From Limnomonas spitsbergensis (lineage: Eukaryota > Chlorophyta > Chlorophyceae > Chlamydomonadales), in contig JAYJMM010000036.1 of the NCBI GenBank assembly GCA_037349105.1, positions 4,562,001 to 4,626,000 on the forward strand: 64,000 bases of DNA. Direction: 5' to 3'. Below are positions 58,075 to 64,000 of the stretch, in pieces. Position 1 is the first letter of the stretch. Every line of letters begins with the position of its first letter. The position numbers and the translations under genes are program-made. The notes beneath the pieces were generated by a model. The model was not told the origin of the DNA and did not search any database. It saw only the letters and a list, made by a program, of their open reading frames with translations.

Positions 58075-59280
58075 GCGCTTTTGCTGGGCATGCTCTTTTT
58101 CTGGGCATGCGACGTAGATGGGCGAGCGTCCCACACTGGTTGGCGCTCCCAGGATATTCGAAGCGCTCCCCCACTCCTTAAAAAACTATCAGTTCACACT
58201 GTCCAGTCTGCCTTATCCATCCATCGTCTCCGACATTTCCTTGGAACAGTCTATACGACTGCCGGCCTACATCCCCCCCTATTCTAACTGACCCGCCATA
58301 GCCCCTTTCCCCCTTCAAGGGTAAACAGACCGGGGCTCCGGCGTCTCGTCAACCTGTACTTCCCAAATCCATGCCGCATCGGCGTTCTCTTTTCTTTTCA
58401 ACGTGCAGTCTACTTATTTCAAAGGCATTCATACAATTAATAGGCTTTACTTACAAGGGAAAACTCAGAACCTGATATGCGGTTCCGAGAGGCAACGTGG
58501 CGGGATTGATACAGCTCTGCAATACTCAATGGGGGAAGCTGGGCGGAAAATGCCTGCCCGAAAAACAACTATACGCGACAAAGCGGGCCCGTGATTGTCG
58601 AGTTGGCTCGCTCATCCAGACCTGGGTCCTTGACATTCACGCCATGTACAACGCAACACGATGCTGACTCATATGAGTCAGCACCGCGACCACCAGATCT
58701 GGACAAGCATACAATTCTGATTCTGACGGCCCTGCATGGATCAGGCCCGTCATAATTGTTGACGGAACAGAAGGGACACCACGAGTCAACCCCGTCAACT
58801 GTGGCAGGATCAGGTGAGGACGAGGCGGACGAAGAAGATATCCGTATCTGGCATTCCGTTTATGCTTTCAGTCATTGAGACATCAAAAGGGCAATGCACA
58901 ACGTACACGAATAGCATGACGAATAGCGAGGCGTCTTTGGGTCCTTCCAACTTCCAAGAATTCTCGGTTACCCACTTCAAGCTTAAGCCGCACGGTAAGA
59001 GCTAATTCACACCTAGTGACTGAATGGCATGATACCGAGGTCATGCAGGCATGTGTGCACATTTCATTCTGTGGAGGTGACAGCAGTGGATAAATAGCTA
59101 TTACCAAGGAGGCATTGGCTACAGGCTTTCCCACTTGAGTCTAGTATATGCTCAGATGCTCTGTCGATACCTTTTGACATCATGATCAGATATGTCTGCA
59201 TGGATAGACGAGTTGTCAGTCATGGTCCGAATTCTCTCAGTGGGTCGAAATATTTACCGTGGCAGTACGTACGTGGCAGT
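58075..59280. other. Divergent intergenic region, no gene seen
   Basis: Lies between the start of the minus-strand coiled-coil gene and the plus-strand LINE ORF1. It should hold the coiled-coil promoter, but no clear element can be named. No frames worth calling. Confidence 0.4.
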
Positions 59281-59440
59281 ACTATGTATTATCCATATAA
59301 TATCCATATAATCCATATAATATCCATATAATCCATATAATATCCATATAATATCCATATAATCTCCATAATCCATATAATATCCATATAATATCCATAT
59401 AATGTATTAACCATATAACAATATAACCACGATATAACAA
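59281..59440. repeat. AT-rich short tandem array
   Basis: Units of ATCCATATAAT and variants (ATATCCATATAATCC) repeat about 12 times, just upstream of the LINE ORF1 start at 59461. Confidence 0.92.
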
Positions 59441-59460
59441 TATAACCACAGTTTAACTCG

Positions 59461-60660
59461 ATGCCCAATCATTTATCGCACGAATTTGACGACTTCAGCC
59501 CGCAGCAGAAATTTAAAGTTCCCACGGGCAGCAGCGCAGGCACTGGCAGGAGATCAAGACGGAAGGAACAGCAGCAGCATTTGCGATTTGATGATCATGG
59601 CGAGGTATGTCATCAAGGAGACGAGCCCTCTGTGGCGGCGATGGATGTGGATCTACATGACGAGGGAGGAACTCAGCGTTGGAAGGGCCAACATCTAGTC
59701 CTCGACCAGAGATTGGTTGCGCTGGAGGAGCTAGTCGGGCATCTGCGAGGGACAAACGAGCTGCTAGGACAGAGGATCAAGTGGCTGGAGGGGCAGAATG
59801 TGGCGGTGCGTCCCATGGTGGAGCAATTCTCCCAGAAAAACGACGAGTTGATGCTTCAGATGCACGCAACAAAATGCTTTGAATTAAAAAAGGAGTTCGT
59901 GGAGCTCGAGAAGAAGGTTTCTACGTGGGTGAAGGAAGTCGTTGAGCCATCTTTCCTGATCATTCGTGATGATGTAGCGGGACTGAAGGCTAGCATGAGC
60001 GTGCTGAACGGCAGGGATGTCGTGATAGCTGCGATGCAGAAGGAGCATGTCAATGTGAAGGCAGTTTTGAAGAAGATGGTGTCAGAAGCAACATTGGCAG
60101 CAGCAACAGCAGGAACTACACTGATGGCAGAAACCGAACGATCTAACGGCAGCAGCGTCAACAACAACAACAACACAGAGCGTCAGGCAGCAGCCCCGGC
60201 GGTTGCAACATCGTGCGGCGGTGGCACCAGCATGGGTGCCAACGGCATTGCTCCGCTAGCCATGCATGACAGCAGGGATTCCAGCTTCGTGATATCTGGC
60301 CTGCCAGAGGGTGGTCTGGGGGAGGACTGTGCGGCTCTGGTGTGTGAGACAGTGTGCAAGCTCATGGGTATCACTATCAATGTCAACAGCGCCTTCCGCA
60401 TGGGCAAGCCGGATCCCAACAACAAGTTCATGCGGAAGATCAAGTTCCGCGTGGGCAATCGCAGCGAGGCCGAGAGCGTAGTGTATGGGAGGATTCAGTT
60501 GGCAGGCAAGGGTGTCACCATCTGGGATGATATGTCCCCTGCAGAGTTGTCGGCACGGCATGAGCTCTGGCCCTAGTTCCAGTTTGCCAAGGAGATGAAG
60601 TTGAGGGTGTTTTTCACGCGTGCTCGGCTCTTTGTCGATGGGGTGGAGGTGGCCGCATGA
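59461..60660 (+). pseudogene. LINE ORF1-like protein (L1-type RNA-binding), one in-frame stop
   Basis: Starts MPNHLSHEFDDFSPQQKF. Residues about 75-130 are a heptad-rich coiled coil (LVALEELVGHLRGTNELLGQ). After a low-complexity Asn/Ala linker, residues about 275-399 form the typical RNA-binding end of L1 ORF1-type proteins: SFVISGLPEGG, FRMGKPDPNN, RKIKFRVGNRSEAESV, GVTIWDDMSPAELSARHE, FFTRARLFVDGVEV. An amber codon at 60574-60576 interrupts the frame shortly before the natural TGA at 60658-60660. Everything on both sides of it is intact, so the mutation is recent or is read through. No reverse transcriptase ORF follows. A gene captured from a retrotransposon is possible but not shown. Confidence 0.7.
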
Positions 60661-61560
60661 GTTTTTGCTTTCATATGTCAGGTTAAGGGGGAGTCTTGAC
60701 TTGGGATGACTATCACCTTGATTATCACAATTCCTATCTCTGGTCCATGTGTTTGTATCATCGTTTTTGAATCACTAATTTAACATTGAAATGGCTCACT
60801 AACAGAAGTTTCACACAGTCTTCTCAATAATTTATACACACAGGTCACACTTTTTAAACATTTAACTCACTTAAGTTATGTGTCACACAGTTTCATACAT
60901 ATTTCACACATTTTAAAACACTTAAACACACTGAAGTTTCGCTTACACATCACACAGTTTTTAAACAGACTCATAAAATTTCACTAAAACTTTCTTGTTT
61001 CCTTCTCAATTAGAATCTAACGCTGTCTCTTACGACACTCACCTGTCTTTCCTAGGAGGCGTCCAACCGAACTCTTTTGCACCCACGTCATGTTTTATGG
61101 CTGGGGCTAATCTGCTGCACTATGGGGTTCATTCCCACGCTACTGCTCGGTGGTTGAGTGTTGGTTGCTTGCCCAGGGGGGTCATTGGTTTTCGCTCGCT
61201 GTCCTAGCATATTTAGTGCATGTACCGGTTTACGGGCACAAGTCCCATGCATCAAATATGATGCCCCGTTGGACTGTAAAAACTTCACAAAACTTCACAG
61301 TACGGTACATGAACTGTGCCACACTTCAAAATCAAACAAAGTGGCAACATATCTTGTACCGGTATCTGCCGTGCATCTGACAAGAAGCAGTGTGATGAGC
61401 CCATTTCAGATTGAGGGAACCAGAAGTCAGTAAGTCACATTACTACCACAACACCGGTACAAGCAATCGGTCTCGCATGCTGGTCATTATTTGGACCATC
61501 TATCCATCATACATTGAAAATTAACATCAGCTTACGCCATAAAAAAACGGCTTCCCCGTG
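60661..61560. other. Non-coding region downstream of LINE ORF1
   Basis: No ORF2. 60800-60975 is a loose, degenerate repeat of TTCACACAGTTTTTAAACA-like text. The remainder is featureless. Confidence 0.5.
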
Positions 61561-61564
61561 TGCT

Positions 61565-61800
61565 TCTACATGACCCTGCCCTTTGTACATCCTGTCACAT
61601 CAGTCCTGCCCTTTGTACATCCTGTCACATCAGTCCTGCCCTTTGTACATCCTATCACATCACCCTGCCCTTTGTTGATCCTATCACATCACCATGCCCG
61701 GTGTACATCCTATCACATCACCCTGCCCTTTGTACATCCTATCACATCACCCTGGCCTTTGTTTATCCTGCTGCATCACCCTGCCCTGTGTAGTGTGTAC
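61565..61800. repeat. 28-29 bp tandem array
   Basis: About eight units contain CCTGCCCTTTGTACATCCT and TATCACATCA, with slight variation. It lies 220 bp from the stop of the next minus-strand gene. Confidence 0.93.
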
Positions 61801-62016
61801 GGTACATCATATCAAAGGATTGCGTTCAATCAAGCCCACTGGTGTTGAAGACACACCGCCGATGGCCATGATGCACAAAATGCTTTGTATGTACAGCTCA
61901 GAATGGAAGCAGCTCAATGTGCGCCAGATGTGCGCCACAAGGAATTATGCACCCTGCTTGCTAATCCGAGAACACTGAGAAGACTTAAGCTCTGACGCCG
62001 CAAAATCCCGCCACCT

Positions 62017-63927
62017 TTAAAACGCTGCGCAGTCCTTGGAAAAGCTGGCAGGCCGTCTGAATTGTTCAGCGAAGCCGGGTAAGATGACATGAGCTACGCA
62101 GTCAGCACCCCGCACCACGGCCTCTCGCTTGATGGGTCCAGCAAAAAAGTCGCATCGCTGTGGTAATGGATTGTGCATCTCCTCCACGACATCACAGGCA
62201 GCAGCAGCCGCAGCACTGACTTGCTCTTCCTTTGCACCTGCCCCGGACCTAGACAGGGTGTCGCAGCGCACCGGCAGATGCTGAGGATGTCCCAGCTCCA
62301 CTTCGCTGTCCAGCAGCGCTAACGGGATGAGCTCATTTCCAGTCGGGGACAGAATGTTGAGCCAGAAGCAAACGCTATCGCTGCTCACCTCCTCCGCCTC
62401 CCTGCCTGAAGCTACAGCTGCAGCAGCAGTAGCAGTAGCAGCAGCAGTAGCAGTAGCAGCAGCAGCAGCAGCGGCAGCAGCAGTAGTAGCAGTAGCAGTA
62501 GCAGTGGCGGCAGGGACCACGGAAGCCTCAACGCTTGTGCCAGGGATGCCTGCGCCGGAGTTGACTGTCATGGGATTCAGCCAGAAGCACACATCAGCCA
62601 CGCCCTCTGTGACAGCTGCAGCAATCGTTGCCGCCACCGCAGCCGAGGAGTGCGAGACGTACGGCATCAACCGCATGGGTCGGGCCGCTGCCATCTGCTC
62701 TTCATCTGGACGCGCTGAGATGTCAGGAACTGAGCCTGGATCGACAGGCTGGTCGGGCGCAGCCATATCTTTTTCATTGGAGCTCTCTAAGAGGAGAGGT
62801 GAAGAAGCGGCCTGCCCCTCCTCCCCCTCATGGTAAGCTGAGCCTTCTGGCCCTACATCTTCATAAGACAAAGGGTTGCTCCAGTAGCACACGTCGGCAA
62901 CATCCGCTCTATGCGATGCAGAGGGGACGGCAGGAGCAGGAGCTGCGGCATGCTCCTCCTCCTCCATCTGGTCGCAAGCTGAGCTTTCATCGGACAAAGG
63001 GTTCAGCCAATAGAAGACATCGGCAAGGCCTGCCTCGATAGATGCTGAGGGGGCAGCTGAGCTCGTGGCAGGAGCGGGAGCTGCGGCATGCTCCTCCTCT
63101 TCCATCTGGTCGCAAGCTGAGCACTTATCGGACAAAGGGTTCAGCCAATAGAAGACATCGGCAACGTCTGCCTCAATAGGCGCTGAGGGGGCAGCTGAGC
63201 TCGTCGGGGCAGGCACGGATGCCCAGGGAGATGTCTCTACAGCTGCGAGGGCTCCCAGAGATGCTGTTGCTGCTGCTGTTGCAGTGAGTGACCCCTCTGC
63301 AGGTGACGTCCACACCGCTGATGCACCTCTATGAGGCGTCGTGCTTGCCCTTCTCACAAGCTGACACTCCGCCTCGGGCTGACCCTCGGTCATGACGCCC
63401 TCATGCCCCCTGACATCAATAATGTCCGGCGTGTGGGGAGTCACAGCAAAGGAGGCATCGTGAGTGGGGTGAGATGCAGCCTCCGATGGGTAGTGTGATG
63501 GGGCGGTGGCAGATGGCGGAGTTACGGGATGTTGAGAGGGGGCTGGTGTCGTTTCCTCTGCTCTAGCGGCCTCGCTGCTGGCAGCCTCTGGCCTTGTTTG
63601 GGATGCAGACTGGTGCTTGGAGTTGACGATTGCTGCAGCAGCATCGACGATGACACACTGTCGCTTCTGAGCTGACGTGACTGCCATTGGGAGCTGCCTG
63701 GCAGCAGCTGCCTGCTGCTGGGCGGCTTGCTGCTGCTTCGCGATATTGGCGTTGCCTATAACGATGCGGATAGAGCCGCGGGGACCAGGCGTGCTGAACA
63801 GCATTTGAGTGGGTAAGCCTGTTCGGGATACCTTGGTGCCCGAAGCCGTCACAGGAAGGTTGAGGATGGCAGGGTTGAACAGCTGCCACGCTGCTGGAAA
63901 GGCGCTGGGAGGTCCAGTGGCTGCCAT
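62017..63927 (-). CDS. Unidentified low-complexity protein with five WLNPLS motifs
   Basis: A single open frame of 636 codons starts at an ATG (63925-63927). The N-terminus (SAFPAAWQLFNPAILNLPVT, then GSIRIVIGN) looks conserved and folded. The middle is Ala/Ser/Pro-rich. Five copies of a short motif are spread through residues 260-525: ADVFYWLNPLSDKCSACDQ, ADVFYWLNPLSDESSACDQ, ADVCYWSNPLSYED, ADVCFWLNPMTVN and DSVCFWLNILSPTGN, the first two inside a 50-residue duplication with an acidic QMEEEEH tail. An Ala/Thr run from a GCA/ACA microsatellite lies at 62420-62510. The C-terminus (CDFFAGPIKREAVVRGADC) looks structured again. I do not recognise the family. The repeated motif suggests a binding partner met several times. 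Upstream exons beyond the window cannot be excluded. Confidence 0.65.
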   Translation of the reverse strand: MAATGPPSAFPAAWQLFNPAILNLPVTASGTKVSRTGLPTQMLFSTPGPRGSIRIVIGNANIAKQQQAAQQQAAAARQLPMAVTSAQKRQCVIVDAAAAIVNSKHQSASQTRPEAASSEAARAEETTPAPSQHPVTPPSATAPSHYPSEAASHPTHDASFAVTPHTPDIIDVRGHEGVMTEGQPEAECQLVRRASTTPHRGASAVWTSPAEGSLTATAAATASLGALAAVETSPWASVPAPTSSAAPSAPIEADVADVFYWLNPLSDKCSACDQMEEEEHAAAPAPATSSAAPSASIEAGLADVFYWLNPLSDESSACDQMEEEEHAAAPAPAVPSASHRADVADVCYWSNPLSYEDVGPEGSAYHEGEEGQAASSPLLLESSNEKDMAAPDQPVDPGSVPDISARPDEEQMAAARPMRLMPYVSHSSAAVAATIAAAVTEGVADVCFWLNPMTVNSGAGIPGTSVEASVVPAATATATATTAAAAAAAAATATAAATATAAAAVASGREAEEVSSDSVCFWLNILSPTGNELIPLALLDSEVELGHPQHLPVRCDTLSRSGAGAKEEQVSAAAAAACDVVEEMHNPLPQRCDFFAGPIKREAVVRGADCVAHVILPGFAEQFRRPASFSKDCAAF

Positions 63928-64000
63928 GGGGCTAGCTGAGGCAATCGCTGGCTACTGCGGAGGCATTCAGACAGGTTTTGAGGGGGCGGGCTACAGGTAT
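63928..64000. other. Upstream edge of the WLNPLS gene
   Basis: Presumed 5' flank or intron of the minus-strand gene. Too short to interpret. Confidence 0.3.

Overview
This is nuclear DNA from a eukaryote, most likely a green alga. The reasons are split genes with GT-AG introns, a SIRT6/SRT1-type sirtuin that reads most like plant SRT1, TTTAGGG-like interstitial telomeric arrays, a class II tRNA-Leu, and an AT-rich organelle-like insert. The species cannot be named from the sequence. Most open frames here lie inside simple tandem repeats and are not genes.

Layout. 721-882 (+): last exon of a gene that starts left of the window. 2747-3184 (-): C-terminal part of an unidentified gene, with a frameshift. 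3793-18553 (+): a nine-exon SIRT6/SRT1-type sirtuin of about 701 aa, spread over 14.8 kb because its introns are filled with minisatellites. 20108-29821 (-): an eight-exon WD40-repeat protein of about 489 aa, convergent with the sirtuin and also full of intronic arrays. 28971-43727: a three-unit tandem segmental duplication. Each unit carries WD40 exons 1-2, a LINE-type 3' tail, foldback arms, a tRNA-headed SINE-like repeat and a tRNA-Leu(AAG); the third unit also holds a LINE fragment. 44372-46002 (-): a zinc-motif protein, probably transposon-derived. 46.3-49.9 kb: repeat remnants and nothing recognisable. 49980-58074 (-): an eight-exon coiled-coil protein of about 1350 aa, with a 39-bp coding repeat, two frame problems and an organelle-like insert in one intron. 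59461-60660 (+): an orphan LINE ORF1 with one in-frame stop. 62017-63927 (-): a low-complexity protein carrying five copies of an unfamiliar FYWLNPLS-like motif.

The most striking pattern runs through both the sirtuin and the WD40 gene. Their introns are built largely from decayed or tandemly amplified copies of the adjoining exon edges, splice sites included. In sirtuin intron 1 a 24-bp unit that contains the real 3' splice site is repeated about 60 times, in frame with the exon, but an in-frame stop lies between the array and the true exon. A dispersed hAT-like MITE of about 190 bp with 8-bp target duplications occurs in introns of three genes.

Exon models were built by matching reading phase across every junction. 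The sirtuin and WD40 models are phase-consistent throughout. The coiled-coil model is consistent except for the indels noted.
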